A DNA stretch of 7,505 nt from Armatimonadaceae bacterium (lineage in GTDB: Bacteria > Armatimonadota > Armatimonadia > Armatimonadales > Armatimonadaceae), in NCBI GenBank assembly GCA_030446525.1, contig JAUJNC010000191.1:1-7505 (forward strand), in the 5' to 3' direction. Under the pieces are notes generated by a model. The model saw only the letters and a program-made list of their open reading frames with translations. It made no database searches and was not told the origin of the DNA. Shown piece by piece: positions 1 through 6,163 of the stretch. Position 1 is the stretch's first letter, and each line of letters starts with the position of its first letter. Both the position numbers and the translations under genes were made by a program.

Positions 1-1
1 C

Positions 2-307
2 AGCTTCAACGTCCTGCCGGCCCTGCTCGGCGAGTCCCGGACCGGGCGGGACCACCTTGTGGAGCACGCGGGCGTGCTGTCCCTCCGCAAAGGCCCGTGG
101 AAGCTCATCGAGGCGGGGAAGGGCCCCAGAGTTCTCGCCAGCACCGGCGTCGCGTCGGGCCAGGCGCCTCAGGTGCAGCTTTACAACCTCGCGGAGGACC
201 CGGGCGAGACGAAGAACAGGGCGGCGCAGCACCCCGACAAGGTGCAGGAGCTGACGACGCTGCTGCGGAGTATCCGCGCCGCAGGCCGCAGCCGGCCTGC
301 GGAGTGA
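2..307 (+). CDS. Sulfatase (arylsulfatase family S1), C-terminal part
   Basis: The last 101 codons of a gene that begins before the window, ending in TGA at 305-307. The visible part matches the end of alkaline-phosphatase-superfamily sulfatases. It has a stretch reading SFNVLPALLGE, where family members choose the target and schedule, then LRKGPWKLIEAGKGPR, then LYNLAEDPGETKN, the typical sulfatase ending 'LYDL..DP.E..N', and a closing helix (HPDKVQELTTLLRSI). Family members hydrolyse sulfate esters, often on polysaccharides, and are usually exported. The catalytic Cys/Ser (formylglycine) site and the metal ligands lie in the missing N-terminal part, so activity and substrate cannot be judged here. 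The next gene on the same strand starts 104 bases later. The fold assignment is secure, the substrate unknown. Confidence 0.88.
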   Translation, partial: SFNVLPALLGESRTGRDHLVEHAGVLSLRKGPWKLIEAGKGPRVLASTGVASGQAPQVQLYNLAEDPGETKNRAAQHPDKVQELTTLLRSIRAAGRSRPAE

Positions 308-411
308 GGCCTGGCACGGTGTGTAGCGCTTGTTGCAACGGGGTAACTACACAAGCGGCGGCTGTCGCTAACGACACCGCGAGCGTGTAGAAGGTACAAA
401 GGAAAGCGCCC
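308..411 (+). other. Intergenic leader with several small inverted repeats
   Basis: This 104-base gap lies between the sulfatase stop and the SMP-30-like gene. It holds a short hairpin with arms GCGG-C-TGTCG (358-367) and CGACACCGC (372-380), a CTAA loop and one bulged C, giving nine pairs. It also holds the arms TGTGTAG (320-326) and CTACACA (347-353), and CGCTTGT (327-333) and ACAAGCG (351-357). These last two pairs share bases 351-353 and so cannot form together. A second GTGTAG at 385-390 can also pair with 347-352. An 8-base perfect palindrome GTTGCAAC sits at 332-339. No T-run follows the hairpin, so it is not a standard intrinsic terminator, and I see no convincing -35/-10 pair. The palindromes could be an operator or a leader structure; chance is also possible. 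Confidence 0.4.
398..405 (+). promoter_or_regulatory. Ribosome binding site of the SMP-30-like gene
   Basis: The purine-rich stretch AAAGGAAA ends six bases before the ATG at 412. It supports that ATG as the start, which in turn gives a complete signal peptide. Confidence 0.6.
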
Positions 412-1383
412 ATGTTCCGACGAAAGCCGACTCTGGCACTGGCTGCCGGGCTGCTCGGAGTTGCCGCTGCGAGCTTCACCCCCCTTGCGGGCCGCGTCGC
501 GGTCGCGCAATCGGCCGCGCAGCTTTACGTCCTGCCCGGGGATGCCGTGTTCCCCGAGGGGATCGCGTATCAGGCGTCGACCGGCGACTTTTTCGTGAGC
601 AGCACGACCGACGGCGCCATCTTTCGGGGCAACGTGGGTCAAAGCGTGGCGACCCCGTTCCTGCCCGGCGGCGGCGACGGGCGCACGACCGCCGTCGGCC
701 TGAAGGTGGACGAGCAGAACCGCCTGTTCATCGCGGGCGGCGGGACGGGCCGGCTCTTCGTCTACGACGCGTCTACCGCCCAGCTGATCCGCCGGTTCGA
801 TACCGGCGCGAGCCCGACCTTCATCAACGACGTCGCCCTCACCCCCGCCGGCGACGCCTACTTCACGGACTCGATGAGCCCGTTCCTGTACCGCGTCTTC
901 ACGAACGCGCAGGGCGAGATCGCGTTCGAGCGCTTCCTCGACTTCACCGGAACCGCCCTGGTATACCGGCCGGGCTTCAACGTGAACGGGATCACCGCCA
1001 GCCCCGACGGGCGCTACCTGATCGTGGTGCAGTCGAACACCGGGCAGCTGTTCCGCATCGAGGTCGCCACCCGCGCGGTCACGCAGATCGATCTGGGCGG
1101 GGCGACGGTCACCAACGGCGACGGCATCCTGCTCGTGGGGGAGGTCCTGTACGTCGTCCGCAACGCGCAGCAGGTGATCGCCGGCATCCAGCTGAGCGCC
1201 GACCTTGGGCGGGGCAAGATCGTCTCAGGCCTGACCGACCCCACGTTCGGGTACCCGACCACGGCCGCCTTCGCCAGCGGGCGCCTGCTGGTCGTCAATT
1301 CGCAGTTCAACCGGCGCGGTCCCGGCCTCAGCCCCGTCCTGCCGTTCACCGTCTCCGGTGTTTCGGCCAAGTCGGGGAGGTAG
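412..1383 (+). CDS. Secreted SMP-30/gluconolactonase-like beta-propeller protein
   Basis: The 323-residue product starts with an export signal: FRRK, then a hydrophobic stretch (about residues 8-30) and an AVAQ-SAA type cleavage region near residues 30-34. The rest resembles the six-bladed SMP-30/gluconolactonase/LRE family. The four metal-ligand positions of that family seem to be kept: Glu49 (FPEG), Asn139 (INDVALTPAGDAYFTDS), Asn192 (VNGITASPDGRYL) and Asp237 (NGDGILL). Known members open sugar lactones or related cyclic esters with a divalent metal. Export points to a role outside the cytoplasm, as in the many secreted, uncharacterised members. The ATG has a ribosome binding site and the stop TAG lies at 1381-1383. 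The next gene, MobA-like, overlaps its end or starts a few bases after it. The family call is good; lactonase activity is an inference. Confidence 0.82.
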   Translation: MFRRKPTLALAAGLLGVAAASFTPLAGRVAVAQSAAQLYVLPGDAVFPEGIAYQASTGDFFVSSTTDGAIFRGNVGQSVATPFLPGGGDGRTTAVGLKVDEQNRLFIAGGGTGRLFVYDASTAQLIRRFDTGASPTFINDVALTPAGDAYFTDSMSPFLYRVFTNAQGEIAFERFLDFTGTALVYRPGFNVNGITASPDGRYLIVVQSNTGQLFRIEVATRAVTQIDLGGATVTNGDGILLVGEVLYVVRNAQQVIAGIQLSADLGRGKIVSGLTDPTFGYPTTAAFASGRLLVVNSQFNRRGPGLSPVLPFTVSGVSAKSGR

Positions 1384-1984
1384 CCCCATCCTGATCGCCA
1401 TCCTCGCGGGGGGTCAAAGCCGGCGGATGGGCCGGGACAAAGCGCGGCTCGTGCTGGGCGGCGTCTCGCTGCTGGAGCGCACCGCCGGCGCGGCGCGGGA
1501 GGTCGCCCCGGACGTGCTGGTCGTCGGCCGGCCGCGGCCCCCGGACTGGCCCCTGGAGGGCGTGCGCTTCGTGGAGGATGAGGTTCCCGGCGTCGGACCG
1601 ATCGGCGGGCTGCTGACCGCCCTGCGGCAGCACGCGGCGCCCGTGCCGGGCGGCTCCGTGCTCGCCGTCGCCTGCGACATGCCGCGTCTGACGTCCGGGG
1701 CGCTGCGCTGGCTGCAGGACGCCGCCTCCGGGCGCCACCTCCGCGACGGGCTGGTCGTGGAAAACGGCGGGCAGGTCGAGCCGCTGTTCGCGATCTATAC
1801 CGCCGCCTGTCTCCCCCTGGTCGAGCGTCAAATAGCCGCCGGACGTCGCTCCTTGCAGGCGCTCATTGCCGCGGGCCGGTTCGAGCACCTCGGCGCCCCC
1901 CCGGAGATCGCCCCGGCGCTCCGGAACGTCAACACCCCGGAAGAATTTGCGCACGTCGACCACCTACTTCAGCGCGTGCTCTAG
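1358..1984 (+). CDS. mobA: MobA-type molybdenum cofactor guanylyltransferase
   Basis: The product transfers GMP from GTP to molybdopterin, making the guanine dinucleotide form of the molybdenum cofactor in the cytoplasm. Residue numbers count from the GTG at 1358. The sequence has the nucleotide-binding loop LAGGQSRRMGRDK (17-29), the loop GVGPIGGLLTAL (78-89), the metal-binding CDMP (106-109) and the C-terminal NVNTPEEF (190-197). Length (198-208 residues) is normal for the family. The start is uncertain. GTG at 1358 lies inside the upstream gene and has no ribosome binding site. A strong GGGGAGG at 1374-1380 is well spaced for ATC at 1388 or CTG at 1391, which would begin the protein right at the conserved N-terminus. 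The 3' end overlaps the convergent hydrolase gene by 21 bases. No molybdoenzyme gene is visible nearby. A MobA-like NTP transferase for another pathway is less likely given the motifs. Confidence 0.87.
   Translation: MFRPSRGGSPILIAILAGGQSRRMGRDKARLVLGGVSLLERTAGAAREVAPDVLVVGRPRPPDWPLEGVRFVEDEVPGVGPIGGLLTALRQHAAPVPGGSVLAVACDMPRLTSGALRWLQDAASGRHLRDGLVVENGGQVEPLFAIYTAACLPLVERQIAAGRRSLQALIAAGRFEHLGAPPEIAPALRNVNTPEEFAHVDHLLQRVL
1374..1380 (+). promoter_or_regulatory. Strong ribosome binding site that disputes the MobA start
   Basis: GGGGAGG lies directly before the TAG stop of the SMP-30-like gene and 7 bases before ATC at 1388 (10 before CTG at 1391). There is no ATG, GTG or TTG in the MobA frame at a usable distance downstream. 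The site suggests translation restarts here on a non-standard codon, or that the codon at 1388 is a misread ATG. Confidence 0.6.
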
Positions 1985-2827
1985 CAACTCGTAGGCCCGC
2001 GTGCGCGCGTCGTGCGGAAAGCTGTGCCCGCCGTCGAAGACGTGGGTTTGCAGCGCGTCACCGGCGCCGTAGAGCCGGTACACCTCTCGCACCATCTCCA
2101 GCCCCGGCGGCACCTGGTCCGTGTTGGGGAAGATCCTGTCCTTCAGCGCCACGGACACCAGCAGAGGGCGGGGCGCCGCCAGCGCCAGCCAGTGGTGGAA
2201 GTCGACGGGCGCCTGCGCGATCTGCCCCTCGTAGAACCCCAGGCGCGGGATCAGCGCCGTCCGCCGCCACCACCGCTCCGGGGCGGGGTCCGCCCGCAGC
2301 AGGGTGACGCCGCAGCTGACGACCCCGGCCCGGATACGGTCGTCGTGGAGCATCGCGAACAGCGTGCCGTAGCCGCCGTGCGAGTGCCCGATGCAGCCGA
2401 CGCGCGCCCCGTCCACCTCGGGCAGCGACTGCAACAGGTCCACCGCACGCCGCGCGTCGTACGCCATCTTGGCCATCACCGAGCCGTCGGGGTGCGCGGC
2501 GAAGAACTGGTCGGCACTGCGGTAATGGGCGTTTTTGTGGCCCGCCTGCCGCTCCCCGAAGCCGATGGCGTCCGGCGCGAGCACGACAAACCCCTGCCGC
2601 GCCAGCTCCTCGCCGCAGGCCTGCTCGGGATCCCCTTCCAGGCCCGCCGGCTCCAGTTTCCCCTGGGGCACGGTCTGGTGCAGCGCGATGACCGCCGGGC
2701 GCGGCGTCGCGGCTCCCGAAGGTACGAGCAGCCACGCGTAGCCCCACTCTTCGTCGGTCAGGGTGTAGCGCAGGCGGCGCAGGCTGTAGGAGGGCGCACG
2801 CCGCTGTTCATACGGCCCCGCCAGCAC
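1964..2827 (-). CDS. Alpha/beta hydrolase, dienelactone hydrolase/acetyl xylan esterase type (main part, 5' end frameshifted)
   Basis: The 287 residues from GTG at 2827 form an alpha/beta hydrolase. They carry the nucleophile elbow GHSHGGYG (Ser149), an acid in LVSVALKDRIF (Asp230) and a histidine in FDGGHSFP (His268), a complete Ser-Asp-His triad. A loop HQTVPQGK (50-57) and LAPDAIGFGER (83-93) also fit this esterase group. Members cleave carboxyl esters, including acetyl or lactone groups on sugars; the substrate here is unknown. No signal peptide is visible. GTG 2827 is probably not the true start: the same frame is open back to 2977 and reads like the family's N-terminal helix (NDWRQRRAGWQQATRDLLG), but has no ATG, GTG or TTG there. 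The real start seems to be ATG 3063 in another frame, with one base missing between. Joined, the gene would encode about 366 residues. It is the last gene of the minus-strand operon. Confidence 0.83.
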   Translation of the reverse strand: MLAGPYEQRRAPSYSLRRLRYTLTDEEWGYAWLLVPSGAATPRPAVIALHQTVPQGKLEPAGLEGDPEQACGEELARQGFVVLAPDAIGFGERQAGHKNAHYRSADQFFAAHPDGSVMAKMAYDARRAVDLLQSLPEVDGARVGCIGHSHGGYGTLFAMLHDDRIRAGVVSCGVTLLRADPAPERWWRRTALIPRLGFYEGQIAQAPVDFHHWLALAAPRPLLVSVALKDRIFPNTDQVPPGLEMVREVYRLYGAGDALQTHVFDGGHSFPHDARTRAYELLEHALK

Positions 2828-2859
2828 CTCCCAGCGCAGCCGGGCCGGCGGCCGGTCCG

Positions 2860-3063
2860 TCAGCGTGCCCAGCAGGTCGCGGGTCGCCTGCTGCCACCCC
2901 GCGCGCCGCTGGCGCCAGTCGTTCGGCGTCGCGCCGTCCTGCGCCCGCGGCGCCAGGTCCTGCCGGCCCGCCTGTTCTCACCGGTGATCGGCCTAGCCGG
3001 GTGGCGCGCCTTCCAGGCGTCGAAGTCCCAGCCGCCCGCGGGCCAGTACCAGAGATAGGACAT
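2860..3063 (-). CDS. Probable 5' fragment of the hydrolase gene, in another frame
   Basis: ATG at 3063 has a ribosome binding site (GAAGGGA, 3069-3075) and lies 23 bases after the stop of the propeller gene. It opens a frame beginning MSYLWYWPAGGWDFDAW. After about 29 residues the composition becomes arginine-rich with AGG codons (NRRAGRTWRRGRR), which is typical of out-of-frame GC-rich DNA, and it ends at TGA 2860-2862. The downstream hydrolase frame opens at 2977 without a start codon. From 3063 to 1964 is 1,100 bases, one short of a multiple of three, so one restored base would join the two into a single 366-residue protein. The other reading, a separate short peptide gene of 67 codons, is less likely because it leaves the hydrolase without a start and without part of its N-terminal helix. 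Confidence 0.6.
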   Translation of the reverse strand: MSYLWYWPAGGWDFDAWKARHPARPITGENRRAGRTWRRGRRTARRRTTGASGARGGSRRPATCWAR

Positions 3064-3068
3064 GGCAG

Positions 3069-3075
3069 TCCCTTC
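3069..3075 (-). promoter_or_regulatory. Ribosome binding site of the hydrolase 5' fragment
   Basis: On the minus strand GAAGGGA ends about six bases before ATG 3063. It marks this ATG, not GTG 2827, as the translation start of the last operon gene. Confidence 0.6.
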
Positions 3076-3086
3076 GGCGCGGTGCC

Positions 3087-4868
3087 CTACGGTTTCGGCG
3101 GGATACGGCAGCGCAGGAGCTGGTCCCCGGAGGCCGCGTAGAACCAGCCGCCCAGCGCCGCTTTGCCCGCCGACAGCGGCAGGTCGCCGCGCGCCCACTC
3201 GTCCACCCGCCATTGTCCGTCCGCGTAGCGCAGGGACAGCGCCGACGACCCGGCGAGCGCGGCCACGCGGCCGTCCGGGAGCGTCTGCAGCCCCGCGCGG
3301 GTGACGCCCCCTTGGGCGAGCGTCGTCGTGCCGGCGACCGCGCGCTTGGCGGGATCCCAGGCGAAGACCTGCTTGTCCGCTGACCCGTAAACCAGTCCGT
3401 CGCCGCCGAGCGCCAGGTTGGAAAGGATGCCGGCGCCGCCAATCGGCACGCCCTGCCAGACCACCTGCCGCTTGTCGGTGTCCCACAGAAACAGCACGGC
3501 CTCTTTGGCGATGGCTTTGGCGCCGGACCCGCCCTCGATCGAGGTGCCCACGAGCAGCAGGTTCCCCGGCAGCGCGCAGACCGAGGCGATGGACTGCTTG
3601 GGGATCGGGGTCGGCACGTGCTCCACTTCGTCCGTCGCCGGGTCGTACCAGGACAGCGCGCCGCCGTGATAGCCGTAGGCGGGCACGCAGGCGATGTAGA
3701 CCTTCCCGTCCGCGCCCAGCGCGATATCGTACGGCCGGTTCTGGTTCGGGGCGGTGCTGCCGTAGAACGCCGGGTTGTTGTCCCGCCCGGTTCCCGGCTT
3801 GAAGGGCTTGGACGGGTCGTAGATCTGCAAGGTCGCGCCGGTGTAGGAGGCGATGAAGAGCTTTTCGTGCGCGGCCAGCATCGAGTACGCCTCCGCGCCC
3901 GGGATCAGCCCCAGGGTGACGAGCTTCCCGTCCGCCGGGTCGAAGCGCAGCAGGTATTCGGGAAGGACGGAGCTGCCGTAGAGCTTGCCGTCCGGGCCCG
4001 CCGCCACGCGGAAGATGGGCAGGTCGCGCCCCGGATACGTGCCGGGATCCCTCGCCTCGCGCCCGTCCTTGAGCCGCTGGCGTGGCATCGCGGCAGGCAG
4101 CTCCGGGACCGCCGTCGCCGCGCCGTCCTGCAGCCGGTAACGCGCGCCGAAGTACGTCGCATAGGCGTTGCCGTCCGCGCCGCGCACCACCGTGCCGAAG
4201 CCGGGTTTGCGGTCTTTCTCCGGTATCAGACTGCGCAGCTCCTTGGTCGTCGGGTTGAAGGCGACCAGGTTCGCCTTTTCCGAGCCGGTGGCGCAGTAGA
4301 CCCACCCGTCCGGGGCGGCGCACAGGGTCCGGTTGTACTTCTCCTCGGGGTCCATCCTGCCGAGATCGGTCGCTTTGCCGGTTTGGGGGTCGAGGCGCAG
4401 GAGCTTGGCGCCCGGGTAGGTGCAGCCGTAGAGCTTGCCGTCGGGGCCGAGGGACAACTGCCACACATAGGTTTCGCCGGGGATGGCCTGGCCCAGGTCC
4501 TCGAGCTGATCCGTTTTGGGATCCAGGCGCAGGACATGCCCCTCGAAGTAGGTGCCGATGTAAAGGCGCCCGTCCGGGCCGTTCTCCATGGCCCACGCGC
4601 CGCCCTCCGGGTGCCTCCATACCTTGTACTTGCCGCTGTCCGGCTCGAAGGCGACCAGGTCCAGGCTGGACAGATACGTGTAGCAGATGTACAGGCGCTC
4701 GGTGCCGCCCGGACCCGGCCCCACCAGCTTGCTCATCGAGCCGCCCTTGCCCACGAACGTGCCCAGCTTCTCCCAGGCGGCCGGGGCGGCCTTCGCCTCC
4801 GGGGGCGCGGCGACGAGGGCCACGAGCAGCAGCGCGGTCAGATACATCCACCAAAGGTCTTGCCTCAC
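3087..4868 (-). CDS. Secreted multi-blade beta-propeller protein (NHL/PQQ/streptogramin-lyase-like)
   Basis: The 593-residue product starts with a signal peptide: a hydrophobic core MYLTALLLVALVA (8-20) and a likely cleavage after AKA near residue 27. The rest is a chain of propeller repeats with the recurring unit G(P/A)DGxxYxx, near residues 97-105 (PDGRLYIG), 142-149 (PDGKLYGC), 186-193, 231-238, 292-299, 386-393 and 489-496. Many are followed by a strand ending LRLDPxTG, as at 113-120, 157-164 and 307-314. No catalytic motif is evident; related proteins serve as binding scaffolds or are uncharacterised exported proteins. GTG at 4868 is chosen because AAGGAGG (4876-4882) sits 7 bases before it and because its GTGA overlaps the upstream stop; ATG at 4847 is an alternative. 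It lies between the aminotransferase and hydrolase genes in one operon. The propeller fold is clear, the function unknown. Confidence 0.8.
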   Translation of the reverse strand: MRQDLWWMYLTALLLVALVAAPPEAKAAPAAWEKLGTFVGKGGSMSKLVGPGPGGTERLYICYTYLSSLDLVAFEPDSGKYKVWRHPEGGAWAMENGPDGRLYIGTYFEGHVLRLDPKTDQLEDLGQAIPGETYVWQLSLGPDGKLYGCTYPGAKLLRLDPQTGKATDLGRMDPEEKYNRTLCAAPDGWVYCATGSEKANLVAFNPTTKELRSLIPEKDRKPGFGTVVRGADGNAYATYFGARYRLQDGAATAVPELPAAMPRQRLKDGREARDPGTYPGRDLPIFRVAAGPDGKLYGSSVLPEYLLRFDPADGKLVTLGLIPGAEAYSMLAAHEKLFIASYTGATLQIYDPSKPFKPGTGRDNNPAFYGSTAPNQNRPYDIALGADGKVYIACVPAYGYHGGALSWYDPATDEVEHVPTPIPKQSIASVCALPGNLLLVGTSIEGGSGAKAIAKEAVLFLWDTDKRQVVWQGVPIGGAGILSNLALGGDGLVYGSADKQVFAWDPAKRAVAGTTTLAQGGVTRAGLQTLPDGRVAALAGSSALSLRYADGQWRVDEWARGDLPLSAGKAALGGWFYAASGDQLLRCRIPPKP

Positions 4869-5221
4869 CGGGTATCCTCCTTCACCACGTCGTCATGCAC
4901 GTGACAGACCACGTCGCCGATGTAGTCGGCGTCCTCTTCGGTGTAGAGCGCGCCGAGCGGCAGGGCGACGAAGCGGTGGATCAGCGCCTCGGTGCGGGGG
5001 AAATCCTCCTTGCGGTAGCCCGGCGCCGGCCACGGGCCGAGTCCGGCGAACGGCGCCGCCGCCGGCGCGTGCGCATCACCGGTCTGGCAGTACGGGCGCG
5101 CGTAGTGGCAGTAGGTCCCGGTCATCTGGTTGCAGTTGACATTATGCGCGTTGAGGCGCTCGCGGAACGGCGCGACCTGCTCCTCGCGGGGCAGGCGCAG
5201 GTAGATCTCGAACCTGGTCAC
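4865..5221 (-). CDS. C-terminal part of the DegT-type aminotransferase, out of frame with its N-terminal part
   Basis: This frame can be read as a 118-residue protein from GTG 5221, but its content is the C-terminal subdomain of the upstream aminotransferase. It starts TRFEIYLRLPREE, the strand and helix that follow the small-domain linker in this family. It continues with ERLNAHNVNC and ends with the helix and strand FPRTEALIHRFVALPLGALYTEEDADYI, close to the family's usual 'a..l....l.LP......' ending. The upstream frame reads PDPDGDQ and then turns into a Pro/Arg/Ala-rich out-of-frame tail at the same place. From 6143 to 4865 is 1,279 bases, one more than a multiple of three, so removal of one base restores a 425-residue protein. 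Cysteines at 30, 38, 45 and 106 are unusually many. The stop overlaps the next start. A free-standing gene is unlikely. Confidence 0.78.
   Translation of the reverse strand: MTRFEIYLRLPREEQVAPFRERLNAHNVNCNQMTGTYCHYARPYCQTGDAHAPAAAPFAGLGPWPAPGYRKEDFPRTEALIHRFVALPLGALYTEEDADYIGDVVCHVHDDVVKEDTR
4876..4882 (-). promoter_or_regulatory. Ribosome binding site deciding the GTG start of the propeller gene
   Basis: On the minus strand AAGGAGG lies 7 bases before GTG 4868, inside the 3' end of the aminotransferase gene. The stop TGA (4865-4867) overlaps the GTG as GTGA, an arrangement typical of translational coupling. Confidence 0.75.
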
Positions 5222-6143
5222 CGTCCGGGTCGGGGACGCGCCGCAAGGCGAACCCGGGCAGGCCGGAGATCCTGGCCACGATGCGCGCCTGCAGATTCCG
5301 GCAGTGCGCGCGCAGGCGCGGGAGCTTGCGCAGCTGCGCCAGGGCCACCGCGGCGGTCAGCTCGTTCATCCGGTACTGGCCGCCGCAGAAGGCCGGCACC
5401 TGCGGCTCGATGAACTGGGTGTGATACGGCCGCACCATCCCCAGATCGTGCATCCGCACGGCCCGCTCATACAGGACGGGGTCGTCGGTCACCACCATGC
5501 CGCCTTCGCCGCTGGTGATGCTCTTCTGGTACTGGAAGCTGAACGTGCCGACGGGCCCCATCGCCCCGACGTGGCGACCCCGGTAGTACGCGCCGGGGCT
5601 TTCGGCGCAGTCTTCCAGCAGGGCGATCCCGGCCGCCTGGGCCTCGCGCAGCAGCGGCTCCATGTCGGCGGCGATGCCCTGGAAGTGCACGACGAGCGCC
5701 GCCCGGGTGCGCGGGCCGGCCAGGCGCGCGATCTCGCCCGGCGCCAGGCAGAAGGTGTCGTCGATTTCGGCGAGGACGGGCCGTGCGCCGACGCGGACCA
5801 CGGCAGTGAAGCACGAAACCCAGCTCCAGGCGGGCACGATCACCTCGTCGCCCGGCCCGATCCCGAGCGCACCGAGCGCCACCTCCAGGGCGGCCGTGCC
5901 GCTGGTGACCGCGAGCGCGAAGCGCGCGCCGACCATCTCCCGGAACTCGCGCTCCAGGGTCGCGGCCATCGGCGGCCAGTCCGGGTTCCTGCCGGAGTAG
6001 CGGAAAAGCTCCCTGCTCCGCAGCACGTCGAGCACCAGCTCTTCCTCTTCCTTGCCGATCCAGGCCATGCCCAGCCCCATCGGCGGGCGCGGGCGCAGCG
6101 GCGGGGCCGCCGCCTTGGGACGAGCTTCGGAGACGATCATCAT
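5142..6143 (-). CDS. DegT/DnrJ/EryC1/StrS-family PLP aminotransferase (N-terminal part; frameshifted near its end)
   Basis: The product is a fold-type I PLP enzyme of the family that transfers an amino group to keto-sugars or, in the AHBA-synthase branch, makes aromatic amines. Counting from ATG 6143, TSGTAAL (80-86) binds the cofactor phosphate, LEDCAES (176-182) holds Asp178 that pairs with the pyridine nitrogen, and FQYQKSITSGEGG (203-215) holds Lys207, the Schiff-base lysine. GGQYRMNELTAAVALAQL (254-271) is the family's dimer-interface stretch. After residue 310 (PDPDGDQ) the frame runs into out-of-frame sequence and stops at 5142; the true C-terminus lies in 4865-5221. Starts at 6143 and 6140 are both possible; AAGGAGGG (6147-6154) is better spaced for 6140. 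ATG 6167, overlapping the upstream stop, is a weaker choice. It is the second gene of the operon, 20 bases after the heparinase-like gene. The amino-group acceptor is unknown. Confidence 0.87.
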   Translation of the reverse strand: MMIVSEARPKAAAPPLRPRPPMGLGMAWIGKEEEELVLDVLRSRELFRYSGRNPDWPPMAATLEREFREMVGARFALAVTSGTAALEVALGALGIGPGDEVIVPAWSWVSCFTAVVRVGARPVLAEIDDTFCLAPGEIARLAGPRTRAALVVHFQGIAADMEPLLREAQAAGIALLEDCAESPGAYYRGRHVGAMGPVGTFSFQYQKSITSGEGGMVVTDDPVLYERAVRMHDLGMVRPYHTQFIEPQVPAFCGGQYRMNELTAAVALAQLRKLPRLRAHCRNLQARIVARISGLPGFALRRVPDPDGDQVRDLPAPAPRGAGRAVPRAPQRA

Positions 6144-6146
6144 TTT

Positions 6147-6154
6147 CCCTCCTT
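6147..6154 (-). promoter_or_regulatory. Ribosome binding site of the aminotransferase gene
   Basis: On the minus strand AAGGAGGG lies 3 bases before ATG 6143 and 6 before ATG 6140, in the 20-base gap after the heparinase-like stop. It favours 6140 and argues against the upstream in-frame ATG at 6167. Confidence 0.7.
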
Positions 6155-6163
6155 GCTGACTCA

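Noticed and set aside
358..390. Intrinsic terminator of the sulfatase gene
   Set aside because: The 358-380 stem is plausible, but no T-run follows it (GAGCGTGTAG comes next), so a rho-independent terminator is not supported.
3975..4442. An 18-base direct repeat (3975-3992 and 4425-4442)
   Set aside because: Both copies encode the propeller unit DGKLYG in the same frame, so this is protein-level repeat structure and not a mobile or regulatory repeat.
2860..4854. A 664-codon minus-strand open frame across the propeller gene
   Set aside because: Apart from its last 67 codons (from ATG 3063) it is Arg/Gly/Pro-rich and lies out of frame over the clearly real propeller gene, which has a signal peptide and repeats. 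It is a GC-rich shadow frame.
3618..4904. A 428-codon plus-strand open frame opposite the propeller gene
   Set aside because: Low-complexity Val/Arg/Ala-rich translation with no domain, antisense to a convincing gene. Long antisense frames are expected at this GC content.
5215..5225. Programmed +1 frameshift signal in the aminotransferase
   Set aside because: No in-frame stop at the shift point, no upstream Shine-Dalgarno-like stimulator and no known slippery motif are visible. An indel is simpler.
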